From contig CAZGDR010000001.1 in NCBI GenBank assembly GCA_964524755.1, positions 1-64,000 of the forward strand: a stretch of DNA of 64,000 bases, in the 5' to 3' direction. The notes below the pieces were generated by a model. That model was given only the letters and a program-made list of their open reading frames with translations. It was not told the DNA's origin and searched no databases. Numbering within the stretch: the first letter of the stretch is position 1; every line of letters begins with the position of its first letter. Made by a program: the position numbers and the translations under genes. The DNA comes from JAQVOO01 sp964524755 (GTDB lineage Bacteria > Spirochaetota > Spirochaetia > Sphaerochaetales > Sphaerochaetaceae). Shown here piece by piece: positions 37,487 to 46,392 of the stretch.

Positions 37487-37491
37487 ACTAC

Positions 37492-38058
37492 TTAAAAAGT
37501 TCTGCTAAAAGCTGTGTACATCATGGCATCCTGATACCCCAGCAAGTCAGAACGATAATAATCACGTAAAGGTCCTGCTTCCAATAGCATCCCTACATGT
37601 TCCATCACCTTGCCTGAAGCTGGATTCTTGACAGAAAAACAGGCTTCAATACGATGAAAACCTCCTATTTCCAAGGCAAATTCTAATACGATACGGAGAG
37701 CTTCAGTAGCAAATCCCTGATTCCAATATTTCTTGGCTATACAGTAACCTACTTCGCCTCGATTGTCGTACGGACTGAGAATTTCTATACCAATCGAGCC
37801 AATTACACGTTTACTTTCACGCTCCACAATAGCCCAATGAAAAAAAGGGGGCTTTTTAGCCTCATCGATCCACCGCTGAATAACTTTTCTTGAATCAGTT
37901 ATATGGCTGTGAGCCGGAAAACGGAGGTATTTTGTAACTTCGGTATCGCTTGCCCACGTAAAAAGAGCTTGAGCATCATCTAGGACAAACGGTCTCAAAA
38001 TAAGGCGTCTAGAGGTGAGAACAGGAGACGTTATCCGTTTAATACTACTTGCCGACAT
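37492..38058 (-). CDS. GNAT acetyltransferase, RimJ/RimL type
   Basis: A 188-residue N-acetyltransferase. It begins with the RLILRPFVLDDAQALFTWASD segment typical of the RimJ/RimL group. The acetyl-CoA pyrophosphate loop is GYCIAKKYWNQGFATEALR (about 107-125), and ACFSVKNPASGKVMEHVGM is the usual motif B. The substrate may be a ribosomal protein N-terminus or a small amine. It heads the operon reading to the rluD-like gene and has a promoter at 38078-38107. Confidence 0.85.
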   Translation of the reverse strand: MSASSIKRITSPVLTSRRLILRPFVLDDAQALFTWASDTEVTKYLRFPAHSHITDSRKVIQRWIDEAKKPPFFHWAIVERESKRVIGSIGIEILSPYDNRGEVGYCIAKKYWNQGFATEALRIVLEFALEIGGFHRIEACFSVKNPASGKVMEHVGMLLEAGPLRDYYRSDLLGYQDAMMYTAFSRTF

Positions 38059-38077
38059 TCAATTCACTCCTTGCCCT

Positions 38078-38107
38078 ATAATGGGTAAGGAACAATTAAG
38101 ATGTCAA
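38078..38107 (-). promoter_or_regulatory. Promoter of the acetyltransferase-rluD operon
   Basis: On the minus strand TTGACA (38102-38107), 18 bases, CATTAT (38078-38083). AAGGAG lies between it and the ATG at 38058. Confidence 0.55.
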
Positions 38108-38145
38108 CCTTTACGCGTGAATATTGGTAAAATGAAAGGTGGGTA

Positions 38146-38217
38146 TGGGGGGTGAGGGATTTGAACCCACGACAGCCTGCTTGTAAGGCAGGAGCTCTCC
38201 CACTGAGCTAACCCCCC
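38146..38217 (-). tRNA. tRNA-Val (anticodon TAC)
   Basis: A 72-base cloverleaf: acceptor GGGGGGT/ACCCCCC, D stem GCTC/GAGC, anticodon stem CCTGC/GCAGG with loop CTTACAA (anticodon at 38183-38185), 5-base variable loop, T arm GTGGG/CCCTC with loop TTCAAAT. The second T-stem pair is a T-T mismatch. The discriminator is A and CCA is not encoded. Confidence 0.93.
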
Positions 38218-38236
38218 GTATTAGGTAACGAAGAAG

Positions 38237-38266
38237 AAGCTATCATGTACCGACTTGCTTTGTCAA
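38237..38266 (-). promoter_or_regulatory. tRNA-Val promoter
   Basis: On the minus strand TTGACA (38261-38266), 18 bases, TAGCTT (38237-38242) preceded by TG one base earlier, about 20 bases before the mature tRNA 5' end. Confidence 0.5.
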
Positions 38267-38295
38267 CCGCGCAGGCTTCCTAATTTAGAATTTTG

Positions 38296-38304
38296 TGGTA
38301 TGAT
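38296..38304 (+). promoter_or_regulatory. Extended -10 promoter of the class II aldolase gene
   Basis: TG-G-TATGAT, a 5/6 match to the -10 hexamer with the extended TG; no clear -35. It lies 22 bases before the ATG. Confidence 0.45.
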
Positions 38305-38326
38305 TCAGGTAAAATTGGAGGTCAAT

Positions 38327-39616
38327 ATGGATTTTTCATTATTACACCCCGCAGATCAATTAGTTATGATTATGGATCGAATATACAATCGTGGCATGAC
38401 TACCACCAGTGGAGGAAACCTCTCTATTCGTGATGATTCCGGTGATGTATGGATTACGCCAGCTGGAATCGATAAGGGGACCTTAACACGTGGTGACATC
38501 ATTCAGGTGAAACCTGATGGAACCGCTATAGGCGCTCACAAAAGTTCTTCAGAACTCCCCTTTCACTTGGCAGTATATAAAGCTCGTCCAGATTTACATG
38601 CGGTCCTTCATGCCCACCCTAACGCCTTAGTAGCTTTCTCAATTGTGAGAAAGATCCCTTCTGTAGCCCTTTTCCCTTCAGTTGCACGCACCTGTAAAGA
38701 GATCAAGATGGCCGATTACGATTTACCAGGAAGCACTCGTCTTGGTGATAAAATTGCAGCTGAATTCGCGACTGGTTCCGATATTGTATTATTAGAAAAT
38801 CATGGAGTTGTTATCGGTGGTGCAAATCTCTTTAAAGCCTTCATGACTTTTGAAACCCTCGAATCGAGTGCACGGCTGGAAAGTCTCGCTAATCAGTTGG
38901 GTAAAGTTAGAGAACTCAACCCGGCTCAATTAGCCTTATCTGAGACGCAACACCATCTTCTCATGGATGATATTGAATTCAAAACTCGCTCAACCGAAGA
39001 GTTAGCCGCCCGACGAGATATGGTTACCCTTATTCAACGCTCCTACACTCAAGGTCTCTTCAATGCAACCAATGGGACCTACTCAGTCAAACTGAGTGAC
39101 GGTTCTATTTTAATAACCCCCTATAATAAGGATCGTGCCTATATTCAGGTTGAAGATATTGTACGAGTCAAAGATGGGATGAAGGAAAGGGGGAAAACTC
39201 CCTCTCGAGCTATCAAGCTCCACGCCAAAATTTATCAAAAACATCCTCGTGTAAGGGCTATTTTGGTGGCTCACCCTATGCACCTGATGGCATTCGCCAT
39301 AACCGAGGCTATTCTTGACCCACGCACCATTCCTGAGAGTTATGTACTCTTACGTGAATTGAATAAAATACCGTATGAAACCATTTACCAAGACCTAGAG
39401 GGTATTGCTGGAGCAATTAGTGAACGCACACCAGTCTTATTAATCGAAAATGATAGTGTCATCACTACTGGAGAAACATTGTTAAAAGCTTTTGATCGAC
39501 TGGAAGTGGCCGAAGCCACTGCAGCCAGCCTCTATATCTCAAAATCGTTAGGAGAATTAGTCCATATCGAAGCAGAGCAGATAGAGGAGTTAAACAAAGC
39601 CTTTAACCTCGATTAA
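38327..39616 (+). CDS. Tandem class II aldolase/adducin-domain protein
   Basis: A 429-residue protein made of two class II aldolase domains. Domain 1 (1-205) has the full metal and catalytic set: Asn31, Glu76, His95, His97 and His159. Domain 2 (about 220-429) aligns with it but has lost three of four: Ala295 for Glu76, Val314 for His95, Asp376 for His159, keeping only His316. Domain 1 should cleave or make a phosphorylated sugar such as fuculose- or ribulose-phosphate; substrate unknown. The ATG at 38327 has TTGGAGG upstream. It is convergent with guaB, one base apart. Confidence 0.82.
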   Translation: MDFSLLHPADQLVMIMDRIYNRGMTTTSGGNLSIRDDSGDVWITPAGIDKGTLTRGDIIQVKPDGTAIGAHKSSSELPFHLAVYKARPDLHAVLHAHPNALVAFSIVRKIPSVALFPSVARTCKEIKMADYDLPGSTRLGDKIAAEFATGSDIVLLENHGVVIGGANLFKAFMTFETLESSARLESLANQLGKVRELNPAQLALSETQHHLLMDDIEFKTRSTEELAARRDMVTLIQRSYTQGLFNATNGTYSVKLSDGSILITPYNKDRAYIQVEDIVRVKDGMKERGKTPSRAIKLHAKIYQKHPRVRAILVAHPMHLMAFAITEAILDPRTIPESYVLLRELNKIPYETIYQDLEGIAGAISERTPVLLIENDSVITTGETLLKAFDRLEVAEATAASLYISKSLGELVHIEAEQIEELNKAFNLD

Positions 39617-39617
39617 A

Positions 39618-41129
39618 TCACTGCCTACGAGGGGCGTTTTGATTCTCTTTTAACACGACATCGTGTGCTCCCCCCTCCACGATGCTCGTGGAAGAGACAA
39701 GGGTCAACTTGGCGTTCTCCTTAAGAGATGCAATATCGAGAGCTCCACAATTGCACATGGTGGAACGGACTTTCGCTAAAGAGAGTTGAACATTTTCACG
39801 TAATGTTCCCGCATACGGCACGTAGGAATCGACGCCCTCTTCAAAAGAGAGATGGCCTGTGCCACCTAAATCATACCGTTGCCAGTTGCGGGCCTTATTG
39901 GAACCCTCTCCCCAATACTCTTTCATGTAAGAATTGTTCACAAAGACTCTATTGGCTGGGCTTTCATCAAAGCGTGCGAAATAACGACCAAGCATCATAA
40001 AATCGGCCCCCATCGCCAAAGCTAAGGTGAGATGATGATCATACACAATGCCGCCATCGCTGCAGATTGGAACATAGATGCCGGTCTCTTGGTAGTAGAG
40101 GTCACGCTCTTTAGCAACTTCAATAATAGCTGAAGCCTGCCCCCTTCCAATCCCTTTTGTTTCACGAGTAATACAGATTGAGCCACCACCAATACCAACT
40201 TTTACAAAGTCTGCGCCACTTTCTACTAAAAAGCGAAACCCTTCAGCATCGACAATGTTACCTGCTCCTACGGGAACATCCGGTCCATAGGTTTTCTTAA
40301 TATGTTGTATCGTGAGGCGTTGCCACTCGGTAAAACCCTCAGATGAATCAATACAAAGTATATCGGCACCAGCTTCTAGAAGAGCTGGAACACGTTCAAC
40401 GTAATCGCGCGTATTAATACCCGCACCAACGACATACCGCTTTTCATCATCCAATAGTTCTAACGGATGTTCTTTATGGTTATCGTAATCCTTACGAAAC
40501 ACTAATGAACACAAGTTTCCTTTTTTATCAACAATCGGCAAAGCATTAAGTTTATGATCCCAAATCATGTCATTCGCTTCAGTCAAAGTGAGATCTTCAC
40601 TCCCATAGACTAGTTTGTCTAATGGGGTCATAAACGAGGCTACTGGGGTGCTTAGATCCATCCTATGGACACGGTAATCACGACTAGTAACTAACCCAAC
40701 CAGTTTTCCATCAGCTTTTCCATCAGCAGTGACTGCAATTGTAGAGTGGCCAGTACGCTCTTTCAAAGCTACCAAGTCGGCTAACGTTTGGCTCGGCATG
40801 ATGTTCGAGTCACTGGGAACAAATCCAGCTTTATGATTTTTAACTCGCCACACCATCTCAGCTTGCTCTTCAATACCCTGGGAGCAAAAGATAAAGGAGA
40901 CTCCCCCCTCTTTAGCTAATGCAATTGCCAGTTGATCATCGCTTACAGCTTGCATAATGGCTGAAACAAGTGGGATATTAGCTTGAAACTTAGGGCGTTC
41001 CCCTTTCGTAAACTTTACTAACGGTGTCTGTAGATCAACATTGTCAGGTATACAGTCGGTAGATGAGTAACTGGGAATCAGTAAATATTCATTAAACGTC
41101 CTAGACGGTTCTTCTATATAAGTAGCCAT
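39618..41129 (-). CDS. guaB: IMP dehydrogenase
   Basis: A 503-residue enzyme that oxidises IMP to XMP, the first committed step to GTP. A CBS pair sits at about 105-225. The catalytic cysteine is in [15 protein letters not shown], and other barrel motifs are [24 protein letters not shown] and [10 protein letters not shown], with [17 protein letters not shown] near the C-terminus. The ATG at 41129 follows GGAGG by 9 bases. It lies 38 bp after the cyclomaltodextrinase gene on the same strand. Confidence 0.93.
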   Translation of the reverse strand: MATYIEEPSRTFNEYLLIPSYSSTDCIPDNVDLQTPLVKFTKGERPKFQANIPLVSAIMQAVSDDQLAIALAKEGGVSFIFCSQGIEEQAEMVWRVKNHKAGFVPSDSNIMPSQTLADLVALKERTGHSTIAVTADGKADGKLVGLVTSRDYRVHRMDLSTPVASFMTPLDKLVYGSEDLTLTEANDMIWDHKLNALPIVDKKGNLCSLVFRKDYDNHKEHPLELLDDEKRYVVGAGINTRDYVERVPALLEAGADILCIDSSEGFTEWQRLTIQHIKKTYGPDVPVGAGNIVDAEGFRFLVESGADFVKVGIGGGSICITRETKGIGRGQASAIIEVAKERDLYYQETGIYVPICSDGGIVYDHHLTLALAMGADFMMLGRYFARFDESPANRVFVNNSYMKEYWGEGSNKARNWQRYDLGGTGHLSFEEGVDSYVPYAGTLRENVQLSLAKVRSTMCNCGALDIASLKENAKLTLVSSTSIVEGGAHDVVLKENQNAPRRQ

Positions 41130-41167
41130 TAGGTAAATCCTCCGTTGCGCTATTTTGAAGCACCTAA

Positions 41168-43036
41168 CTAAAAATAACAAGTATATAAGAACATTTTACT
41201 TTGTTTCGCACCAAGTTCAATCTCTAAAGACTCATTATCCCAATTTGGTTCTTGCCCACTTTCCCATTCACCTATTTTTTTTATTCCTAAATGTTCTACA
41301 TTCACCCGAATAGTTTGCTCCGTTGATCCACGGTTAAGAACCATGAAGACCCCTTCTCCTTGGTAAGTCCGTGAGAACATTACAGTTTCATGCGCAATGT
41401 ACTCCGTTTGCCAATCACCATAAGCGGCCCAAGCATGAGTTTTTCGTAATTCCCCTAGCCTTTTATAGAGATCATAAAACCTTTGATTCCACTCTGTTTC
41501 ATCCCATTGCATAGGATAACGAGCCCCTTCGTTGCTCTCTATGGTACCTTTGAGGCCAACTTCATCGCCGTAATACACACTCGGGACACCGGGAAGTAGG
41601 TACAATAACATCACCACTCCCCTATATAATTCCCAATCAAAAATACGAGTATGGTTGTGTAGTCGCATCGTATCGTGTGAATCGATAAGGTTAAATTGGA
41701 GGGGAACTAATTGGTCAGGAATTGCATAAAGATGTTGTTTGATGGCCTCAGAGAGCGCAAAACCACTGAGCGGTCGGCCACTTTCATCAGAGTGTCCCCA
41801 ATTGGCCATTAAGAAGGTATCCTGCTGGCCATACCAGCGCCGTAGCAGACGTCCACTCCCAAAATAGTTCATTGCCGAATCCCATTGGTCACCCTGCAGG
41901 TAGGCGGCGGCATCTTCCCAAGCTTCTCCAATATAATAGGCGTCCGTATTGGTCTTTTTTATAGCTACACGTACCTCTTGCCAAATTTCATGGCAAAATT
42001 GATCCGTTTCATGTCGCCCTGTATCGGTGCCGACATCAAAACGCCACCCATCAATGGCGTAGGGCTCCTGCAGATACTTTCGAACTACCGAGTCACTCTT
42101 CCTGTACATACGATCGCGCAAGGCCTGGTTGCTGTAATTGAGCTGTGGCAAGGTATGGACATGTTGCCAGAAGACAAAAGTCCCATCGCTTTTACGATAA
42201 TAAAATTCACTCTCTGTTGAATTTTTGTCTTTCAAAGCCTTTTTATACCAAGGATGGTCAATCCCGGTATGGTTGATAGAGACATCTAGTAGTATGTGGA
42301 TATTGGCTTCGTGCAAGCTTTTGCAAAGTTGAATAAGAGCTTCATCTCCTCCTACATGTTCATCGACGGTAAAATAATCGGTACAATCATAACGGTGATT
42401 GGTCTTAGCTCGAAAGATGGGGGTAAGATATAATGCGGTAATCCCTAAGGCCTTAAAATGGGGAATAGCCTCTTCTATCCCTTTCAAATCACCATTGTAA
42501 AAATCGAGACATCGTCCCTCTTCATAGGAGAGGGGCTCTTCGTCCCAGTTAAGAGCTTTGGTTGTCCCTCCGTCAAAAGTATATTCGTGAGTCTCAAGAT
42601 CAATGCTTGGATCTCCTTTTCTAAACCGGTCAGGAAAAATCTGATAAAAAGTGCTTCCAGCAACCCAACTACTCGCTTCGATTGAAGGATCAACGCTATA
42701 CATCCGCGCTTCACTGGGATGATAGACCTGTAGACCAGTACGGGTTGCAAAATACCATCCCTGCTCAGTTTCAATTTGAAAAGAAAATTTCCAACAGGGT
42801 TGTACGGGTGGATGGATATGTGCTTCATAACGATCAAACACTTGGCCCTGTTGTGCACGGTGCATCGGGAAATAGCTCGAACGTCCATCCAAAAGGGCAT
42901 GACAGATGATTTTGACTACCGGTGCGTGCGTTGCTATACTGATTGCTACTGTTGTGCTAACTCCAGCCACTGGTGGAAACGGGGTGAGATACTCAGGAAC
43001 AACCCCTGAGCGGATGCTTTTTTTCCAATTTACCAT
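41168..43036 (-). CDS. GH13 cyclomaltodextrinase / neopullulanase
   Basis: A 622-residue cytoplasmic alpha-glucan hydrolase (no signal peptide). An N-terminal CBM34-like beta domain (about 1-120) precedes the catalytic barrel, which starts with FYQIFPDRF. Catalytic motifs are [15 protein letters not shown] (nucleophile Asp334), GEAWED (acid/base) and [11 protein letters not shown]34 plus GH13 is the layout of cyclomaltodextrinases, maltogenic amylases and neopullulanases. The gene is divergent from amylosucrase and is probably controlled by the LacI-type regulator encoded beyond it through the palindromes at 43087-43108. Confidence 0.88.
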   Translation of the reverse strand: MVNWKKSIRSGVVPEYLTPFPPVAGVSTTVAISIATHAPVVKIICHALLDGRSSYFPMHRAQQGQVFDRYEAHIHPPVQPCWKFSFQIETEQGWYFATRTGLQVYHPSEARMYSVDPSIEASSWVAGSTFYQIFPDRFRKGDPSIDLETHEYTFDGGTTKALNWDEEPLSYEEGRCLDFYNGDLKGIEEAIPHFKALGITALYLTPIFRAKTNHRYDCTDYFTVDEHVGGDEALIQLCKSLHEANIHILLDVSINHTGIDHPWYKKALKDKNSTESEFYYRKSDGTFVFWQHVHTLPQLNYSNQALRDRMYRKSDSVVRKYLQEPYAIDGWRFDVGTDTGRHETDQFCHEIWQEVRVAIKKTNTDAYYIGEAWEDAAAYLQGDQWDSAMNYFGSGRLLRRWYGQQDTFLMANWGHSDESGRPLSGFALSEAIKQHLYAIPDQLVPLQFNLIDSHDTMRLHNHTRIFDWELYRGVVMLLYLLPGVPSVYYGDEVGLKGTIESNEGARYPMQWDETEWNQRFYDLYKRLGELRKTHAWAAYGDWQTEYIAHETVMFSRTYQGEGVFMVLNRGSTEQTIRVNVEHLGIKKIGEWESGQEPNWDNESLEIELGAKQSKMFLYTCYF

Positions 43037-43086
43037 ACATACCTCTTTTCCCTTGTTGTATATAGCTCAAAACCTATTGCTAGTTG

Positions 43087-43108
43087 ACCGGTTTGCTAAA
43101 CCGGTTTA
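43087..43108. promoter_or_regulatory. Overlapping operator palindromes (LacI-type)
   Basis: ACCGGTTT-GCT-AAACCGGT (43087-43105) is a perfect inverted repeat, and its right half is part of a second perfect palindrome, TAAACCGGTTTA (43097-43108), with a central CG as in LacI-family operators. It covers the predicted transcription start of the cyclomaltodextrinase gene. Confidence 0.65.
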
Positions 43109-43112
43109 CTAT

Positions 43113-43141
43113 GTACTATGTTAGTAGGCAAAACAAGTCAA
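43113..43141 (-). promoter_or_regulatory. Cyclomaltodextrinase promoter
   Basis: On the minus strand TTGACT (43136-43141), 17 bases, TAGTAC (43113-43118). The operator palindromes begin about five bases downstream of the -10, so a bound repressor would block initiation. Confidence 0.5.
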
Positions 43142-43221
43142 GACAATTTATGAAAAGATGTCAATCAGTTGGTAAGGTTGAGCGGGTTAGAAGTTATTCT
43201 GTATCCTCATCTCTTAATTTT

Positions 43222-43230
43222 TGCTAGAAT
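43222..43230 (+). promoter_or_regulatory. Extended -10 promoter of the amylosucrase operon
   Basis: TG-C-TAGAAT, a 5/6 match with extended TG, about 100 bases before the GTG start. No good -35 is visible. The rest of the 294-bp divergent region shows no other gene or structure. Confidence 0.4.
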
Positions 43231-43330
43231 AAAATTAAATACTTTCATAGGATGAGCTTTATGTATTGCAGGCTTGGTCCATACATATCTCTATTTCTCG
43301 ATCAGGAAACTCTAAAGGGGTTATTATAAA

Positions 43331-45226
43331 GTGAATACAGCCCAAGAGAACATCCATCACCAAGAATTTGCTGATCGCTTTGAACATTTGGAGAAAGAAT
43401 TAAAAACCCTCTATACCTCACTCTACGGAAAACGGGGTTATAAGAGCCTTCTTGATCTGCTCCGGTTAAAATGGTCTGCACGCTCAGAGAAGATGCTCAA
43501 ACTTGATGACCAACGGTTAGCCCATCCCCTCTGGTACCAAGATTCAGCGATGACGGGCATGATGCTCTATGTCGATAATTTTGCGGGAACTTTTGCCAAC
43601 ATGCCGGCTCGACTCGACTATCTTGAAGAACTGGGTATTACCTATCTTCACATCATGCCGGTCTTTGAAATGCCTCAAGCCTTAAATGATGGAGGATATG
43701 CAGTCAGCGACTTTACCTCGATCGATCCCCGGTTTGGTACCAACGAGGAATTTGATGCTTTTACCCAAGCATGCCACTCTCGCGGTATCAGTATATGTCT
43801 CGACTTTGTCCTCAATCATACCTCAGATGAACACGCTTGGGCCCTTAAAGCTAAAGAGGGTGATAGTGATTGCCAAGCACGCTATTTTATCTTTGAAGAT
43901 AGAGTTATGCCTGATGCCTATGAAGAAACGGTGAATGAGGTCTTCCCTGTACAAGCACCCGGTAATTTCACCTTTAACGCTAAGATGGGGAAATGGGTCT
44001 TAACTACTTTCAATAACTTTCAATGGGATTTGAATTATAGTAATTACGAAGTCTTTATTGAAATGGCTCGGGCGTTGCTGCAATTAGCCAACCGAGGAGT
44101 CGATGTCTTTCGGTTTGACGCCATCCCCTATATCTGGAAAGAATGGGGAACCAGCAGCCGTAACTTACCGCAAGTCCATACGCTTATTCGTATGTTTCGC
44201 CTCGTACTAGAAATTGCAGCTCCTGCCACTATTATCAAAGGAGAAGTTGTCATGGCCCCCCATGATGTTGCTCCGTACTTTGGTACGCAAGAGGCTCCCG
44301 AATGTCACCTTCTCTACAATGTGACTTTCATGGTTGAATTATGGAATTCTCTAGCTACCCGTGACACGCGTATGTTAGCCACCCTCATCAAGGATATTCC
44401 CCAAACCATCCCTACTGGAGCGTGTTGGGTAAACTACGTCCGCAGCCACGATGATATTGGTTGGGGCTTTCAAGAATCAGCTGCTCGCTCTATTGGGTTT
44501 GACCCTTTTGAACATAAACAGTTTTTGATTAACTTCTACTTAGGTTCCTTCCCGGGCAGCTTTAGTCGTGGAGAGCTCTATGAATCAGATCCAAGGACCA
44601 AAGATGCCCGCAATAGTGGCACGTGTGCTTCATTGTGTGGACTGGAAAAAGGACTCTTTGAACGGGATGAATACCAACAAGAATTAGCCATAAAACGTAT
44701 TAGCATGTTGCATGCCTTCTGTATGGCCGCCAACGGGATACCGGTAATATATAGTGGTGATGAAATTGGACAACTAAACGACTATTCGTATATCTACGAT
44801 ATGCATAAAGCTCGTGACAGCCGATTCTTACATCGCAGTAAGTTTGACTGGGCAACAGCTAGTAAACGCCAAGACCTACGCCTTCCTAGCTCACTAATTT
44901 TCAAAAATATTCACCGGTACATTGTGCTAAGAAAAGGAGAAGAGCTCATCGGCTCAGCTAACCGTCTTACCATCAATTCGACTAATGACCACGGGGTAAT
45001 TTGTATGTTGGTAACACCAAGAGATGAGATTGAAGCAACTCAAATGCTCGTAGTCATCGCAAACTTCACCGAACATCAAAAAGTAGTAGAGGTCGACACT
45101 ACCACCTCCCCCTTATTGCGCGAAGAAGTGTGGACCGATCTAGCCCAAGGAAAAGAAGTTCGTTTAGAGGCTAATCCTGTAATACTCGGTCCGTATGAAA
45201 TACTATTACTGAAAGGGACAGGGTAA
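43331..45226 (+). CDS. Amylosucrase (GH13 subfamily 4)
   Basis: A 631-residue enzyme that builds alpha-1,4-glucan from sucrose, or cleaves sucrose. An N-terminal helical domain (about 1-75), typical of amylosucrases, precedes the barrel. Catalytic motifs are DFVLNHTSDEH, DVFRFDAIP (Asp263), IKGEVV (Glu305) and RSHDDIGWG (Asp374), all in the amylosucrase pattern. Length matches the family (about 630-650). Closely related sucrose hydrolases cannot be excluded. The GTG start follows AAAGGGG by about 11 bases. The lacI-type gene begins one base after its stop. Confidence 0.87.
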   Translation: MNTAQENIHHQEFADRFEHLEKELKTLYTSLYGKRGYKSLLDLLRLKWSARSEKMLKLDDQRLAHPLWYQDSAMTGMMLYVDNFAGTFANMPARLDYLEELGITYLHIMPVFEMPQALNDGGYAVSDFTSIDPRFGTNEEFDAFTQACHSRGISICLDFVLNHTSDEHAWALKAKEGDSDCQARYFIFEDRVMPDAYEETVNEVFPVQAPGNFTFNAKMGKWVLTTFNNFQWDLNYSNYEVFIEMARALLQLANRGVDVFRFDAIPYIWKEWGTSSRNLPQVHTLIRMFRLVLEIAAPATIIKGEVVMAPHDVAPYFGTQEAPECHLLYNVTFMVELWNSLATRDTRMLATLIKDIPQTIPTGACWVNYVRSHDDIGWGFQESAARSIGFDPFEHKQFLINFYLGSFPGSFSRGELYESDPRTKDARNSGTCASLCGLEKGLFERDEYQQELAIKRISMLHAFCMAANGIPVIYSGDEIGQLNDYSYIYDMHKARDSRFLHRSKFDWATASKRQDLRLPSSLIFKNIHRYIVLRKGEELIGSANRLTINSTNDHGVICMLVTPRDEIEATQMLVVIANFTEHQKVVEVDTTTSPLLREEVWTDLAQGKEVRLEANPVILGPYEILLLKGTG

Positions 45227-45227
45227 T

Positions 45228-46292
45228 ATGAATGATCCTTCAGCCCCTAAAGAGAAACGCGTTACGATCAATGATATAGCCCGTGCTTCGGGATATTCAA
45301 AGACAGCGGTCTCCTTTGCTTTCAACGCCCCTTCTCGAATTTCAGAGAAAACTTGCGCAACTATCTTGCAGATAGCGAAAGAGATGGGATACTATCCCAA
45401 CCCTTTAGCCCGAAATTTCGCTCTCCAATGTCATCAAAGTATTGGTTTTTTACTCCCCAAAGACATTAATTACTCCTTTCGCAATCCCTATATCATGGAA
45501 GTAGTGGGGGGAATTGGCTCTGTCTGCCAAAAATATGGGACGACACTTACTTTGATCCCTCCTCTCCATGCGAGTATGTTACAAGCTGTCCACAGAGCCG
45601 CTGTGGATGGACTTATCACCCAAGGCATGCGTGTAGAAACGGAAATTGTTGATGCCATTATAAAACGCAACCTCCCCTTTGTTACCCTCGATGGAGTTCC
45701 TTCTACTCAGGTGCCTTCAGTCAATATTAACGACAAACAAGCTGCTTATGATATAATGCACCTTGTCCTCGCGGCGGGACACCGCCATATTGTCATCGTT
45801 GGGTTTTCAGAAGCTTCTTACGCCAAAAAAGATTTTGAGAGTATACAAAGAGTACGATTGCAGGGATATCTGGAGGCTTTAGAGGAATTCTGTCTCAATC
45901 TATCTTCCCCTACAATAGCGATTCACTTTTGTGAATGTACTTTAGAGGCGGGGCGCAATTTTGCTACTACCCTTCTCCAGAAAGAGCTTCCCACCTGTAT
46001 AGTCACCATGTGTGATATCACGGCTATGGGGATTATGGTTGCCTTCAAAGCCCACAAAATAGCGGTTCCTGCTACTATTTCTCTCGTTGGCTTTGACAAT
46101 ATCCCGGAGGCCACCTACCAAGAACCACCATTGACAACGGTGGATCAACCCGGTGTTGATAAAGGGAAACGAGCAGCTGAATTATTATTTTCTCTTATCA
46201 ATAAAGAACCTATTGCCGAACGTCATATCGAAATGCCCTATGCAATCATGCAACGCGGTTCACTCGGTCCCCCGCGAGACTGTAATCTTTAA
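45228..46292 (+). CDS. LacI-family transcription regulator
   Basis: A 354-residue sugar-responsive repressor. The N-terminal helix-turn-helix and hinge run through VTINDIARASGYSKTAVSFAF and KEMGYYPNPLARNF; the rest is a periplasmic-binding-protein-like effector domain with VTLDGVPSTQVPSVNINDKQ and VGFDNIPEA. It is cotranscribed with amylosucrase (1-bp spacing) and probably binds the CG-centred palindromes at 43087-43108, controlling both glucan genes. The effector may be a maltodextrin, maltose or sucrose. Confidence 0.92.
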   Translation: MNDPSAPKEKRVTINDIARASGYSKTAVSFAFNAPSRISEKTCATILQIAKEMGYYPNPLARNFALQCHQSIGFLLPKDINYSFRNPYIMEVVGGIGSVCQKYGTTLTLIPPLHASMLQAVHRAAVDGLITQGMRVETEIVDAIIKRNLPFVTLDGVPSTQVPSVNINDKQAAYDIMHLVLAAGHRHIVIVGFSEASYAKKDFESIQRVRLQGYLEALEEFCLNLSSPTIAIHFCECTLEAGRNFATTLLQKELPTCIVTMCDITAMGIMVAFKAHKIAVPATISLVGFDNIPEATYQEPPLTTVDQPGVDKGKRAAELLFSLINKEPIAERHIEMPYAIMQRGSLGPPRDCNL

Positions 46293-46321
46293 AAAAAGAT
46301 ATATTTCCTCTAAATTCTCGC

Positions 46322-46350
46322 TTGACAGTTACCTTATATATTAATATTAT
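46322..46350 (+). promoter_or_regulatory. Promoter of the metal ATPase gene
   Basis: TTGACA (46322-46327), 17 bases, TATTAT (46345-46350): a near-consensus promoter, 43 bases before the ATG. Confidence 0.75.
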
Positions 46351-46378
46351 TCATATGAATGTTTAATCATATATGAAT
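46349..46378. promoter_or_regulatory. Nested palindromes at the metal ATPase promoter
   Basis: ATTCATAT (46349-46356) and ATATGAAT (46371-46378) form 8-bp inverted arms 14 bases apart; the left arm also lies in a perfect 12-bp palindrome ATTCATATGAAT (46349-46360). They begin in the -10 box and cover the start site. The AT-rich TTCATAT/ATATGAA arms resemble ArsR/SmtB-type metal-sensor operators. Confidence 0.5.
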
Positions 46379-46392
46379 TTATAGAGGACTCA

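Noticed and set aside
41130..41180. Longer N-terminus for guaB
   Set aside because: It would overlap the cyclomaltodextrinase gene end and adds residues with no IMPDH counterpart; GGAGG marks the ATG at 41129.
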